This document shows positions 5,398 through 5,538 of a DNA stretch of 5,538 nt, one piece after another; the first letter of the stretch is position 1, and each line of letters opens with the position of its first letter. Under the pieces are notes generated by a model. That model had not been told where the DNA came from. It saw only the letters and a program-made list of their open reading frames with translations, and ran no database searches. The translations under genes and the position numbers were made by a program. Source of the stretch: an uncultured Oscillibacter sp. (GTDB lineage Bacteria; Bacillota_A; Clostridia; Oscillospirales; Oscillospiraceae). Location of the stretch: contig CABQCB010000132.1 of NCBI GenBank assembly GCA_902462475.1, forward strand, positions 1-5,538, read 5' to 3'.

Positions 5398-5538
5398 ATG
5401 ACGACAACTGTTATAATAGATATCGCTGCGGCGCTTGTCCTGCTGGGCTTTGCCGTGGGCGGAGCCAAGCGGGGGCTGTTCCGCGCGCTTGCCGGACTTT
5501 TGACCATCGTGGTGGCTCTGGCCGGTGCCGGGATCATC
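5398..5538 (+). CDS. CvpA-family membrane protein (3'-truncated by window edge)
   Basis: Only the first 47 residues are present. They show a hydrophobic helix at about 5-22 (VIIDIAAALVLLGFAVGG), a short basic loop with the family hallmark AKRGLFRALAGLL (23-35), and the beginning of a second helix (about 32-47). A helix, then a G-x-x-R/K-G-L/F-x-R turn, then another helix is the usual N-terminus of the CvpA/colicin V production family. These are small multi-pass inner-membrane proteins of uncertain molecular function. In E. coli the cvpA gene is needed for colicin V production and lies upstream of purF; in Firmicutes homologues often lie near mutS2 or other housekeeping genes. It follows the propeller gene by 57 nt on the same strand. 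The assignment rests on a short segment, so it is good but not certain. Confidence 0.75.
   Translation, partial: MTTTVIIDIAAALVLLGFAVGGAKRGLFRALAGLLTIVVALAGAGII
5409..5417 (+). promoter_or_regulatory. Possible extended -10 promoter element inside the start of the CvpA-family gene
   Basis: TGTTATAAT at 5409-5417 is a perfect match to the extended -10 consensus TGnTATAAT, in a window where such AT-rich words are scarce. A weak -35-like TAGGCA (4 of 6 to TTGACA) lies at 5389-5394 with 17-nt spacing. The element falls on codons 4-7 of the coding region, so it could only drive genes further downstream, or it may be chance. Confidence 0.25.

Overview
The window is a densely packed, single-strand gene block from a GC-rich bacterium. 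Seven genes all read left to right; the first is cut by the left edge and the last by the right edge. Third codon positions are overwhelmingly G or C. Shine-Dalgarno sites are purine-rich, and the set of families (EcfA1/EcfA2/EcfT core, TruA, a DUF5711-type membrane-anchored propeller, a CvpA-like membrane protein) points to a high-GC member of the Clostridia. An Oscillospiraceae-type gut anaerobe (Flavonifractor/Oscillibacter-like) fits best. That placement is inference from gene content and composition, not a database match.

Layout: (1) 1-825, the 3' part of a class I SAM-dependent methyltransferase related to the RlmI group. (2) 836-3374, the energy-coupling factor (ECF) transporter core ecfA1-ecfA2-ecfT, each gene overlapping the next by 4-7 nt. 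(3) 3405-4160, truA, the tRNA pseudouridine 38-40 synthase, with a strong ribosome binding site. (4) 4153-5340, a one-TM anchored beta-propeller protein of unknown function (DUF5711-like), overlapping the truA stop. (5) A 57-nt gap, the longest non-coding stretch here, with a strong Shine-Dalgarno and a palindrome resembling a LacI/CcpA-type operator. (6) 5398-5538, the start of a CvpA-family membrane protein. I see no terminator hairpin with a T tract between any two genes, so the block looks like one transcription unit, perhaps with an extra promoter near its right end.

How the genes work together: the ECF core is a complete shared motor (two ATPases plus the scaffold), but no substrate-binding S component lies in the window. 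It therefore probably serves vitamin or metal S components encoded elsewhere. In many Firmicutes this core sits next to truA in the ribosomal-protein region; here truA is kept, but the flanking genes seen are a methyltransferase and a propeller/CvpA pair. No RNA genes, mobile elements, CRISPR arrays or defence genes are visible. This is mostly a housekeeping region; the least understood part is the DUF5711-CvpA pair.
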